DNA of 64,000 nucleotides, taken from assembly GCA_026874595.1 (NCBI GenBank), contig CM049313.1, forward strand, positions 48,411,659 to 48,475,658, read 5' to 3'. Position numbers and translations under genes: made by a program. A model generated the notes under the pieces. It ran no database searches, was not told the DNA's origin, and was given only the letters and a program-made list of their open reading frames with translations. This DNA comes from Sipunculus nudus. Taxonomy: Eukaryota > Annelida > Sipuncula > Golfingiida > Sipunculidae. This document shows positions 1 through 12,100 of the stretch, piece by piece. The first letter of the stretch is position 1, and each line of letters starts with the position of its first letter.

Positions 1-32
1 CACCTAAATATCAGCAGTACCTTAATTTTCAG

Positions 33-107
33 AACCTGTAAACTACGACCACCGGTCTATTACGACCACTTGTGCTCAGTCCCCTGAGGGGTGGCATTAG
101 ACAGGTT
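33..107. repeat. Short fold-back element of the GACCACC family
   Basis: The segment starts AACCTGT and ends ACAGGTT. It contains ACGACCACC near the left end and a diverged GGGGTGGCATTAG counterpart near the right, so the whole roughly 75-bp piece is an imperfect palindrome. Related GACCACCTGTC sequence occurs at 13130-13190 and 27784-27935. It lies in the last XRCC1 intron. It is probably a miniature non-autonomous DNA element; no target duplication was recognised. Confidence 0.5.
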
Positions 108-120
108 CGAATGTATAAGG

Positions 121-316
121 TTATGCTCATTTGATGATAAGATAATTCATTGCTCATCTGATTTTAAGTTAATGTATTGCTCATCTGATGGTAAGAAAAT
201 GTTTTGCTCATCTGATGGTAAGATAATGTATTGCTCATCTGATGATAACCTGATGTATCTTATTTGATGATAAGATAATGTTTTGCTCATATGATGATCA
301 TTTAATGTATTGCTCC
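121..316. repeat. 27-bp minisatellite, about seven units, in the last XRCC1 intron
   Basis: The motif TTGCTCATCTGATGGTAAG recurs with starts 27 bases apart: GCTCAT begins at 125, 152, 179, 206, 233 and 285, with a decayed unit at about 259. The array stops about 40 bases before the 3' splice site of the terminal XRCC1 exon. The 27-base period is a multiple of three, so long spurious open frames with repeated SDEQ residues appear on the minus strand; these are not coding. Confidence 0.85.
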
Positions 317-356
317 AGCCCATACAGATGACTAGTACGTCTTTCTTTACTTTCAG

Positions 357-467
357 GCCCTGGAGGACAATGCTGACCTGGTGTTTGTAAAGCCAGACTG
401 GATCTTTGCCTGCGATAAAAAGCAAAAGACTGTCCCTCATCAGAAGTTTATTGTGGTCCCCAAATGA
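357..467 (+). CDS. XRCC1: XRCC1, terminal coding exon (end of C-terminal BRCT domain)
   Basis: XRCC1 is the nuclear scaffold of single-strand-break and base-excision repair; its C-terminal BRCT domain binds DNA ligase III. The exon follows a good acceptor (ctttactttcag, intron ending at 356). It encodes 36 residues, beginning ALEDNADLVFVKPDW and ending in HQKFIVVPK, then TGA at 465-467. The VKPDWIFACDKKQK stretch holds the invariant BRCT tryptophan, and PHQ followed by a hydrophobic end and PK is characteristic of the XRCC1 C-terminus. The frame enters at phase 0. All earlier exons lie left of the window. The gene is convergent with the Cut8-family gene. Other BRCT proteins are possible, but the KQK...PHQ...VVP tail fits XRCC1 best. 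Confidence 0.85.
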   Translation, partial: ALEDNADLVFVKPDWIFACDKKQKTVPHQKFIVVPK

Positions 468-688
468 GGACATTGTACTGAGTGAGAATATGAACAAGGC
501 AGCAAAAATGTACAAAAAAAAAGGATCAAAACACATATTAGCATCTCAACTGTCAGACCTAACTGTCTGCCTGCAGTGAAAAGATGAACTTTTTTATGTC
601 TGTTAATGATAATAACAGGATTATCTTTCCAGTGACCTGTGTCCACATAAGTTTTTCCTCTACAACTTTTTAAAGAATATTTTATATA

Positions 689-694
689 AATAAA
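689..694 (+). terminator. Candidate polyadenylation signal of XRCC1
   Basis: A canonical AATAAA lies 222 bases after the XRCC1 stop codon in AT-rich sequence; another AATAAA follows at 803-808. Position and strand suit the 3' UTR, but the cleavage site is not determined. Confidence 0.45.
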
Positions 695-1148
695 TTTCAG
701 CCTGTGAATGTAGTTCAAGGAAAAAACATTTTACAGACAAGCAATCAGGGTAATACCTCCTGCAATGATCACACCATAAATTTTGTATGCCTTCTTACTT
801 TAATAAAAATATAATCATAAAAACCCTGTAGATTCAGGCACTATCATTGGCTATGGATAGAACCAATTTGATGTAGTTGTGAGATGTACTAAAAGTACAT
901 CTTAGTCTGGGGCAAGTGCTGCTATTCACAGAGAATCTCAGTCCCGTTGTGGAGCTGGTAACTTGGTCTGAAAATCTGCGTACAGTACTGGAAACAATTT
1001 TCCTGCATAACAGTTCTGTTCACAAGTCAGCCATACTCATTTAAGTTGTAATTTCTATCTTGAATTTCATACAAAACATTCAGGAGTTACTTTGGTAACA
1101 AATTTTCAAATACTTGACAATTTAAACATGAGTTCAAAATGAAGACAA

Positions 1149-1203
1149 CTGACGTCAGACCAGGAAGCAGTCTGTGCAATCTTGTCATCACGTCTGACGT
1201 CAG
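1149..1203. promoter_or_regulatory. Pair of perfect CRE octamers in a 12-bp inverted repeat
   Basis: CTGACGTCAGAC at 1149-1160 is exactly inverted as GTCTGACGTCAG at 1192-1203. Each arm contains the palindromic CREB/ATF octamer TGACGTCA (1150-1157 and 1195-1202). The site lies downstream of XRCC1, far from any promoter I can see. It could be an enhancer, a hairpin of a small element, or chance. Confidence 0.4.
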
Positions 1204-3412
1204 AATGTGTGAGGATGTGATACCACGTGGCAGTTACAGCTACTGCCAGACTGTGATAATCAAACAACATGGTACACTCTCTCTACTTGGTGAAACTGAC
1301 ATAAGGTATGGATATTTTAATTTGGATATACATCATGTGTCTTGTGGGGTACATTCTGGTATTATAAAGTATTCATTATAACTGGAATTCAAAATTTTAA
1401 GCTTTAAGTGACTTCTGTGCATGATACAGAATGTAATAATTTGTCTGAATAATACTCTCATAAATGACCATGCCTACATGTCTCATGTTAAATAGATCTG
1501 GCACAACATCATATGCTTAAGTTGGGTTTGTGTTGATGAGGTTTTAAATTTGTTATATATGTAAAAGGGAAATTATCATGAAAATGAAACAATGAAAAAT
1601 ATATCACCACAGTTCATGCATATTATTTTAGCATCAACTTAAATGGTTATATGATATCATATAAAATAGAAATACAATTAAATAATAATGCAATGTTGAA
1701 TAATATTGTAAATCCAACAATAATTATAAATAGATATATATTCGATATTTTTACTGAATTTGTCTGTCATTGATGATATATTTCAACTCCAACCATGTTT
1801 CTTTGATTCTATGTCAAATAATTAAGATTTTTAGGACATTCAAATCCCAAAGAAGTGACATCCTTGTCAGGCTTGAAACAAAATGTGCCCCCTGTGGGTG
1901 ACCGTATCATGAGATCGTGGAAATTAATACTCTTTGTGGGTGTCAGTATGATAAGTATATTGATTGTGAAAATGTAACCCTTGCAAACTCACAAATATGA
2001 AGCAAACCACAGTATACAGGGGGAATCATAGCTTACTTCTTTGAACTGAGATGAAAGAAAAATAGCTTTCTGAATGGTATTTTGAAAATGTATATCTTTA
2101 ATAAAATATCATGTAGTGGCAGTGTAAGTTATTGGGAGGAAATACAAATTGTACATGACAAAGGTAAATAAATGCCTGTTCAGTATATCACTTCCAGGCC
2201 ACAGTGGCATCATTCCAGTCAAGAACATGATTGCCCCCAGCAAGGATACAACATTTGTATTTTTGATTTGCAGAAAATACCAGATTTTGAAACTGTGAAG
2301 ACTGTTTATTACAGACATGCTCTTGTTAGTTTGTAATAAAATTAGTTTGTGATAAAACAGTGTTGTGTTCCCTCACATTGGTATTGCCACTTGTCTTCTT
2401 AGCTGAATTAGCTTAGCTAGTTTCAAGGCATTTCATGTAAACATTGATGAGTTATTGAGTACAGATTTGTACTCAGAATGCCCAGTTTTTGGTGAAATTT
2501 CACATTTATATCAGTTGTAATGCGATTCTGAACCAGCTTCACTGTCTAAGATTGTTGGTAAAAATTCACTTTTACTTGTTAAACACAGTTTAAATGAGAT
2601 TTTGAACCAGCTTTTTTATCCAGGTCAGACTAAGATATGGATTGATGTAATGTAATAAGTACCCCAGGCCCATACTGTTTTCTTATCCCTCAATATCTTA
2701 TAAATGTGCCCATTCCTTTCAATGTACCAGATAAAATAGATGTTTCTGCCTCTTAGTGCTGTAATTAATATTCTCACAGAATATATGTCACAGACTTAAT
2801 TTGCAGGGTTACAAGATTTACCAGGTACAGTCGGTATGTTGAGCAAGAACTTCCTAGGTCTCAAAGTTATAAATTTATACCCTGCTAATTGACAACTCTT
2901 AGCTGTATGATTGACACAGCTGCTGGCTGTTTACACCAAATATTTGGGTCCATTTATCCTAGAATTTCTTGGTGCCAGACAATTAACCCCCTCCTTTTAG
3001 AATAGGCCCCCCATCTTCAGCAGCATATACTGAAACTTGGCAAGCAACCAAGGTCTCTTCCATCTACCAACAATATTGAGAAACAAATTTTTCGTCAAAT
3101 ACTTGTATGGGAATATTCAAGGTCAAGGCCAGTCTCATAAGAGAGGATCAAGTTCCCAATTTAACTAGCATAGAGGTGGTGACAAGCAACTGTGTATCCG
3201 CCATATCACAAAGCATTGGTAAAGTAAGGCATTGAATGTTCCTCACATGACTCCAATTTCTGGCACTAGTGATACCAATTAAACTCATATTTTTGCAATT
3301 TTTTCAGCGAAATCGTGAGATGGAGGTATCTAAGATCTTTGGACACATTTTTAGGCCAAAACAGCACATTCCTGAGAAAAGGGCATTAATTTATACAATG
3401 AAAATGGAGATA

Positions 3413-3728
3413 GGTGGCGCCACCTGTCTGCCTTCAGGGAAAACTCCAAGATAGTTGTACATGCCAAATTTTAGACCAGTTCATTAAACCACTCCTGAGA
3501 TATGAGCAATTTCCCCCTAAAGCAAACATACAAATTCATGCCACACAAAAACGATTGTGGATAGAGCTGAAAGTCTGGAATACAAGATAGAGTTATCGGA
3601 GATCAATGAACATGCACAATTTCAGCTGAATCTGTCCTTCAGTTTATTACTTATAATGATCACAGTGGTGTCCAGTTGCAATGATAGGGTATTAAACGGC
3701 ACAATAAGAAAAAATAGGTGGCGCCACC
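3413..3728. repeat. Two copies of the GGTGGCGCCACC-core repeat
   Basis: The 12-base palindrome GGTGGCGCCACC occurs at 3413-3424 and 3717-3728, each followed by TGTCT and a diverged CCAAGAT sequence. The 304-base spacing is about twice the 140-150-bp period of the large array at 22.7-24.2 kb. Confidence 0.6.
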
Positions 3729-4036
3729 TGTCTTCTGCAGAAGTTATCCAAGATCTTCAGTTAGTTTGATCTTTGGACCAATCTATGCATCACTTATTGT
3801 GGTATTTATGATTTTGTTTAATTTTCACCAAATATGGCATTATTCAAGGTCAAGGCCACTCATAAAAAAGGTCATGTCCACAATTTAAATATACATTATT
3901 CCATAACCCATAATTACGGGAAATTTTCCCATGAAAAAGTGTCCTTAGCAGGGACTCGGAGGTTATGATTTGTTGTGACCTATACTACATACTTGCAATC
4001 TAAAGGCTTACATTGAATAACAACTACACAAAACAG

Positions 4037-4071
4037 GGGACCCATGGGTCACGGCGCTCAGCTGATTGTGA
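4037..4071 (+). repeat. 35-bp dispersed repeat, copy A
   Basis: A 35-base sequence beginning GGGACCCATGGGTCACGG and ending CAGCTGATTGTGA is identical to 8461-8495, while flanking bases differ. It contains the palindromes GACCCATGGGTC and CAGCTG. It is probably the conserved end of an interspersed element. Confidence 0.65.
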
Positions 4072-6070
4072 CAGTTATGACTGCAATAAAAATACTATCC
4101 TCAGTGCTCAGGAACAAGGGCTAAATGACTTGGAGGGGGGGGGGGGGGGGGGGGGAGAATTACAACACCTTTGGATATAAATACAGAATATGGAATTAAA
4201 GTCAATGGTGCTTACAGGGTGGGAGTTACAGCACCCCTGCATATACGTAGTGGTCTAAGGATAAAATTTTTTTTAAATTAAATTATTTTTAAATATTTTA
4301 AACCAGGCAGATAGATGGAAAACAAAGCAAATAAATTTAATTTTCATTCTACTGAGACAGGAAAATAATAAACATATATATCTGAATATTTAAATTGATT
4401 CACAAATCTAAATTGCATCAACATTTATACTTTAAATTTTTAGTCAGGTAACGTCACATTATGCACACAGATACATTCCTTTTTTTTTATAAAATATATT
4501 TTAAATTTGCAAAGCAATAAATATATGAAAATAACACTACAGAATTCACAGTTTAAGACTGCACCTTTATTTATCCATGATTTGTTTCATATATTATCAA
4601 ATTATGCCTACTGATGGGTTAAATTATTTAAAAGGAAACAATTTCTTTAAAATGCTACATCAGAACAACGTGGCATCTCTTGGATATATTCTGCCATTTA
4701 GAAAAAAAAAAGATGATAAAATGGCAACTTTTTTTCAAACTGCCCACAGGTGACAGCAAATAGATGTTCCTTGTACAGAGGTGCCCATGGAAAGAGGTTC
4801 CCTGTATATGCAATGGTTCAGGTGAATTTTAATTTGATTTTATTTTGCAAATATAGTGTTTAATTAGTTTTCTCAGTTTCATCACAGAAAACGATCAGCA
4901 CAGAAAGCACAGAACACAAAATTATCTGAAAATATATCTTTATTCTTCTTTAGTTCCATGTGAACACATTGGTAACATCTTATTAAAATTGCAATGAATA
5001 AAATATCTAAAATTTCACAAATGTTCCTTTATAAAAACCCTTTGAGAGACCAATATATCAACATCTGAACACAGGTGGCAATTGTATATCTGTAAAACTT
5101 TCAACTCCTCAATTCCAAACTTTTATCTGTATGCATATATATGAATTCCCCACGTCTTGCTTTTTGAATCACAAGTTAAAATTACATATCCCTTCATGTC
5201 ACATAATGTGTCTACATATCAGAGTTACTATTATGAAAAGGTTACCTAAACAATTGTTAGTGCTACTCTGGCATCAGTACTGAACTGATGCAAAAGGTAT
5301 GTTAGAAAATGTACCTTGAATACTATGTATCTGATCAATGGCACCCTTAGGGTAAAGGGGTGCAAGTGACATCAAAAGCACCGGTTAAATACAAACACCT
5401 TATGAAACACCAAACAACATGTCTTCAATTGACTGGAGCACAAGTATACTTCTATGTATTTCACAATCTGTCAAATCAAGACTATGGCTGCCCATCAGAA
5501 ACTTGGGACAACATCAAGCCTGTTGTAATTTGTAAACCACATTGGAATAAAAGCGATTATTTTGGCACTTAAGTACATGATCAACTGAATGAGATTTCAT
5601 TGATTATGTCCAATAATGTATCAGTATCAAAGTGAGAGAATGAACTGAGTCCTCTGAGAACATAAGCAAGTATTTTTATACATTTTGGATTCTGTTTGGA
5701 TCAGCCTATTCTTTCACTAAAATATGTTCTCTAAATATTTATTCAGTTCAGACATTTAATGTATAAAAAGGTTTAAATACATCCCAAAACAAATGATCTT
5801 AACTTAATGTACAAGGAAATTTTAATTAAAAGAATAAACATGATATAAGTCTGACTTTCAATAAATCCAGTCATCTGTGTAAAAAGCAAAAATGTAACTA
5901 TTCCTATATGGCCTAAAATTTCAACCACAGAGACTGATCTGGGCATCTCCATATTTATGAGTGACTGAAACACTCCTATATGCATCATTCGTTCTTTGCC
6001 AACTTGTCTCTAGAATGAAACTCCTGGAGTTTATATTGTTTTAAAATTACTGTCCATCTTTGAATGTTTA

Positions 6071-6152
6071 CTATAGCAATCTGTCCAATTCCTTTGTGGT
6101 GTAGTTGATGCAGGGCTGAATCTCTGAGCTTAATGTCTTTGCTCTCTCCAAC
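6071..6152 (-). CDS. CUT8: Cut8-family gene, coding exon 7 (C-terminus)
   Basis: The acceptor ttttgtag precedes the exon. The split arginine codon (AG from exon 6, G here) leads into LERAKTLSSEIQPC and a final KELDRLL before TAG. The segment looks helical and amphipathic. Confidence 0.8.
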
Positions 6153-9100
6153 CTACAAAAAGGTTAGAACACATTAGTATTTGTGCTACACACAAAAAAA
6201 ATGTTCAAGGAGCCATGAGGCACTGCACAATACAATTATGCATACAAATTTAATATATTTATGGAACACACATTCAGTTTCTAGATGACACTATATGATT
6301 CAATGGTGGGATATATTTAACATAGCATTACTTTGAAGCATTCTTTGCATTTTCCCTGTGGCTAGATTTGAAAAGTATGTATCAAGCAGAGGATATCACA
6401 ATAGGACTAGTAGACAATGAAAAACACTGAAAATCAAGGAAATAATCTCTCTTTGGCCAGTAATTACAAGTTCTCAAAAAAAAAAAAAACAGCTTGTTAA
6501 GGCAGCACCCAGTACCATAAAACTGTAAATATTAAAATATAAATAGATCATTAAAAAAAAAAAAATTTCTATTTAGGAAAGGAAACTGCATTTCAAGTGT
6601 CACCTGATCTCAATTGAAAACACCAATCCAGAATTATTAAATGACCTATGATTATGTATATATACAATTGCCAGTGGGCTTCAAGTGCAGTAATCATAAT
6701 TTATCAGGGTTATCTGTTCCAAATTACCCAGAATCAAACAGTGAAGTACTCCTTTCAGCAATTCATACAAGCGTGTGATATCAGTATTTATCAATCTTAT
6801 TATGCTTACCTTTTGAGTATTTCTCTGTATTTCTCTTTTTCAAACACTCCCTTCTTCAGGGCTGTGGAGCACTGTGAGGCGAGGGCTCGGAAGCACTGTT
6901 CTCGTGTCAAGTTGTGTGTGGGACTGTCCCATACAGGTAATCCAGAGACGTATTTCCATGCCATGAGACAGTAGTCCACCACAGAGTCCCAGATCTGAGA
7001 AGCAACCAGCATCTTGCCCTGATCCACACAACATTTCTGTAAAGACATTTGGCAAAAGAATTTTAGTTCAGGCTCTGTCAATCAACTAGTCTTACAACTT
7101 ATACAATATATCTGAAAGTATATATATATCAATATATCATTCATATGAATAAAAGCTACATGCAATTAATTGCCCCACAGAAGTATTTTTTCAGCAATGA
7201 CTTGCTTAACAGAGACATTAACTTCATACATAAGAATGGAAAACATGTTTATCTTTTAAATGAGCTTTTTTTATTTTAAATTTGGAATAACAGCCCTTTA
7301 ACCAAGGTACCATACTCATGAATACCCACTGATATAAACACTTATGACCAAACTACATTACAGATTCCATCTTTAACTGCACATTCAAGTAACAGATTCA
7401 TGTTATTCCATTTCTTAATGGATAGATCCATGGCCTGTGGTGGTACAGTCTATTTAATAAAGAGGATGGTAACCCAATAAGAAATAAGTTGTTAATACAA
7501 AACACCTCTGTCTTTTATGCTTTTATACATATAAATGCACTAGGCCAGGAATAAACCAAAAGTTATATGTGACCTGCCATGTATTTATAGTTGAGAAATA
7601 TAGCAGTGAACACATAAAGATTTATAAGGATCCAGGTTGTCTCTTATTGTTCTTACCTTGAAGGCATCAATATGTGTCTTGACCCTGCGGTAACAGAATG
7701 TATCTCTGGATGAACCCCAGCGAGAGTTTGGGACACTCTTGTAAATATTCCTCTGCAAGTACTTCAGCTTTTCTTCACAGGGTCCCAAATCTGGTATTGG
7801 CAGCAGTTCTCTAACCTCCTGAAGTGAACAGAATATGTGACAATTATGCAGCTGTAAAATCAGTTTTAAATCATGCAAATCTCAATACAAGCTCAGGTTA
7901 CAGATGGTTTGCATATTGCCTATTAAGTCTAATTGCATGCCAATGGTTATTAATAGCTCAAGAAAATGGTGGCAGGAAAAAGTGGCAAAAGTTGACTCCT
8001 ACTTGATGGTGGTCCTCTTACACTAATGCCTGATTAATAACTAATCTTCACTAACAATTTTTTTAGCAGAAATGAAATGGTGTGTTTGTATCTTTTAAAT
8101 TAAAAGTACCTGTATATTTTAATCTAACATATACTAATGAGAAATAATATTACCAAACAACCATTTGAAAATGCTGACTGTCTAATATGCAATAAAACAA
8201 GCAAAAGAATCACGTGTAACCCGTGACTGACATTAATGAATTTTTATGCACGGCAAGTAAAAACTGGATATTTCTTGCCCAACTGGGCATGTCTGATGTA
8301 CCTCTAAGGTCCATGCCAACTTTTTGCCAAGCCCTGCATTATCAGTACAAAGTAACACAAACACTGAGATATGTCTGGGTTGCCTGCAGCAAACTCTGAA
8401 ATAATTCCCTCACCTTTCTAAACTTTCTATTGGTTTTTTGTTTGAATCTGGTTTGAACAAGGGACCCATGGGTCACGGCGCTCAGCTGATTGTGATTGGA
8501 CTATAAATGTTTCTGCACTGTGATACTATATCAAGTCGAGAGTTTATGAACATCATGGACATGTTGGGCTAATATAAAGGAATGTAATGTAATATGTGAG
8601 TAAATGATAAATGAAATTACCTGACTGATGGATTAATAGAGTAAAATATAGTGGTTTATTTTTATTTATTTAGGAGGGGTTGAAAATTGTGATATATTTG
8701 AGCAAATATGAATGCAATGACAGCAGTAATAAGCAGTAGTAGAATGATGATATGGCTATTTGTTGAAGGATCTAAAGTGTATTGTAGTCTGCAAGCTTTC
8801 AATTTGACAGATATGATGTTATGATTAACTGTGCTGATGAAGTGATTTATGAATTTGTGACTGTATGACACAATATCTCTTTAGTCTTGACAAGGTCATT
8901 ATTGTGATGCCCACTATGTCTACATATTACACAATATTGACATAATTTCTGGCATGTACATAGGTACCTATGGATGAATAGTTATACAAAATATTAAAGT
9001 ATGAATATATCTGATTCATCTTGTTCTTGCTTACTGAGGCTGACTTTGGGATGGGGTTCGGAGAAGGGAAAAGCAAGGGCAGCACAAAAGTGGATGTAGA

Positions 9101-12100
9101 AATATACTATTGTAATGTTTTTCATTTATATAAGAATATGAAAAGCTAAGAGGAAAGGGGCCCTTCTACTTGGTTATAGTAAAGTTCTAAATATATGATT
9201 GCAAACTAATACTCTGACAAGACTATCATGAAGAAAAACAGTAAAGTTTTGAGATACTGTGATGCATATGAAAATTTACAGATTGACAGGCAAGTGGACA
9301 GAATGGACTAATACCTTTATTTCACTTTCAAGGGAATAATGCATTTAAGTTTATATATAAGCCTATTTTTTCAGCATATCCACTTTTTCCATTAAGAAGT
9401 TTTTATCTGAATCATTTTTTTTTATTTACAGGTTTTGTAAATTTTTAATAAAAAAACTGAAAATATAAGTTAAAATATTATAATTGTTGCAAAAGTTGCA
9501 ATCATTATATATACAGAGTAAAAAACTGAAACTATAAGTTTGAATATTAGAATTGTTGCAAAAGTTGCAATCATCATATATCCAGAGTGTTGCTCATATT
9601 GGGTCATATTATGCATACACATATATTTTATTATTTTTAAATCATAAATGTTAAAACTGAATTTAAAAGAAAATAATGCCACAACATGGCTTCTACAAGA
9701 ATATATCTTGAATCACTATTAAAAAGTTTTGCATACTGGAGTTTTCAGTACATGCTTAATTTTATTCACCAAAATAAAATAAAAGATTCAGTAAATTTGA
9801 TAAAATAAAACATCTTTTCAAATAAAGTATACACACTGTTGGTTTAATGAGGGACAAACAATATCATTGTGCTAATTACTATCCCAGTTTTAATTTATTA
9901 CTGGAATAAATAGTCAATTTCACACCTGGTGAAGTTTTTACTCTTCTGAAGTAAGGAATTACTTATCTGATGAACATCCACTTTTTCATAGCAATACACC
10001 ACTTTGTGGACACAATTAAATGTACACTTTAATCATTGTAACCCTGGTGGTACAATACAAAATCTAAAATGTAGCATAGCCTATAATAAGAATGAATCAA
10101 ATACAGAAAATAATAACATTCATCTAGTTTATGCACAATCTGGGGGGGGGGGGGAGTGCAGGGCAGAGGGGAAGCCTGCTGGTAGTGGCCAAGCTTAAGC
10201 CAAGGCAAGCTGCCTGGGGTGTGTTACATAATGCAAGTGAAGGCTGTACTACTAGGTGGGCTAGATGTAAACAACACTTGACATGGTGTATGAAAACGTG
10301 AATAAAAGCTATTCTTTCCAATCAATTTCTTTGAAATTTCAGATTTTAAAAGATTAAATCCTTATGTATATATGCTGTGAAAATTAAATCAACAGTGCCA
10401 AAGTTGGACAAAATTTAATGTATTGATTTTTTGTTTATGCATATAACTTGAAAATTTTGCAAAATTCATATCTAATTTTGGGTAAACAATTGAATCTTGA
10501 TTAAATAAAGTTATATTCCTGAAAAAAAGTCTCTAGGTTCAGCAATTCTCATGTTAGGTGAGTAAATAAATTTCCTGATTTTTTTACAAAGTCCATTTTA
10601 TTTGGGCCCATAACTTTTTTAAATTAAATAATACTGACTTAATTTCTGGCATGTACATAGGAATTATATAGAGGAATATTTATGGTAAATATGAAGAAAA
10701 CCAGATGAGTGGTTTTGATATTAGGCAGTCCTGAAATGTAAAAATAGATTTCTAATAAAAAATTGAGGTTTTTCCTTAATATTTCGAAGGAACGTAGTCC
10801 TATTGACCCAATTTTCGGCATGGTAGGTGATTTCGGGGACATCTAACTGTATGCCGAATTTTAGATTTGTAGGTCCAACGGTGTCGAAACGTGCCAGTCT
10901 TACAGACGGACATCCGGACAGAAGGACGGACAGAAGGACGGACAACAGACAATGGACCACGACTATAGCTCAGATGACTTATAGTCAGCTGAGCTAAAAA
11001 TGTAATTTAACAGCCTACCTTATGCAAAACTTCACTGGAAACATATGGAACTTAATATTACTGCTCAGAAACAGAAAAGGTCTATCCTTAATTGTTGGTA
11101 TTAAATGTTGATTATCCATACTCTGCATCATCAATATAAATTTTGTACAAAATTAAAAGGGAACAAGACTTAAACTGCAAACAAACATTTCTACTTAAAT
11201 ACCAATTCTTTCAACCGGATAACAAACAGCAATTGCCTTAGCCATTAAAGATTCCAACCCCCCCCCCCCCCTTCCGTAAAAATTTCTAAGAACTCCCAGA
11301 CTTTTTTTGAAAAGCCTTGACTTTTCCCTGACCTTAAAAAAGTACCCCCCCCCCCCCCCCGCTTATCCCTGACCGCTGGCAATCTTGTATGTCAAAAGAT
11401 GAAGTTTACATGTCCATGACCTTCAAGAATGTCATTTACAGTTAATTTAGTCCCTGCTGTATTACATATTAATTGTGACATAAATATGCATACATGCAAT
11501 CATTAATATGAACTACCTAAAATTTGATGGAAAAGATCACTCCGTCCCCAAACTTGAGTTTACATAGAGATAACCCAAGTTTTAAATTAGCAACATTAAC
11601 ATCCAACATATTTTGTCCTTACATGAAAGCCTAGATTGATTTTCAATTATTTTTTTTATATATAACCACACAATTGCTATTAAACCAGTACTTACATCTT
11701 CAACAGTTGGGTTATTTATGGAAAGTCTTGACACCAAATCTACCAGCTGGTCCTTACTGAGGCCTGAAAGGCAAGCTGGAAGTGATACCTGCTTGGCACG
11801 GCGAGCTATCCTGATTCTCTTCCGTGTTCCCTGTAAACAAAACAAATTATAATGAGATGTGCATGTATTGCCCTGCAAGAGAGGTGGAAGACAGTAGGTG
11901 TCCTGCTGACAAAAAGATTTATAAACAGATGCATGTTTGGAACTGAAATAGATGGAAAAAAAACTGGTGTCCCGCTGATGAAAAAAATAAAGAACATATG
12001 TATGTATCTGGGCCCTCGATAGGTGAAAGATATAATGCCCAATAAACAGATATGCCTGTATACCACCCCCCCCCCCCCCACTCCCTCCAATATATAGAAG

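Larger units (their letters stand above)
468..6070. other. Convergent intergenic region, 3' ends of XRCC1 and the Cut8-family gene
   Basis: No exon was recognised here. The left part should be XRCC1 3' UTR and the right part the 3' UTR of the minus-strand gene (a TTTATT at 4939-4944 would be AATAAA on the minus strand). It also holds the CRE pair, two copies of a GGTGGCGCCACC repeat (3413 and 3717), a 35-base dispersed repeat (4037-4071) and a poly-G run near 4135-4155. The rest is unremarkable AT-rich DNA. Confidence 0.6.

Noticed and set aside
147-536. 129-codon minus-strand frame with repeated SDEQ
   Set aside because: It is a translation of the 27-bp intronic minisatellite and of the antisense of the XRCC1 exon.
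6648-6974. 108-codon plus-strand open frame
   Set aside because: It overlaps coding exon 6 of the minus-strand gene in antisense; the cysteine/arginine-rich part is the complement of that exon.
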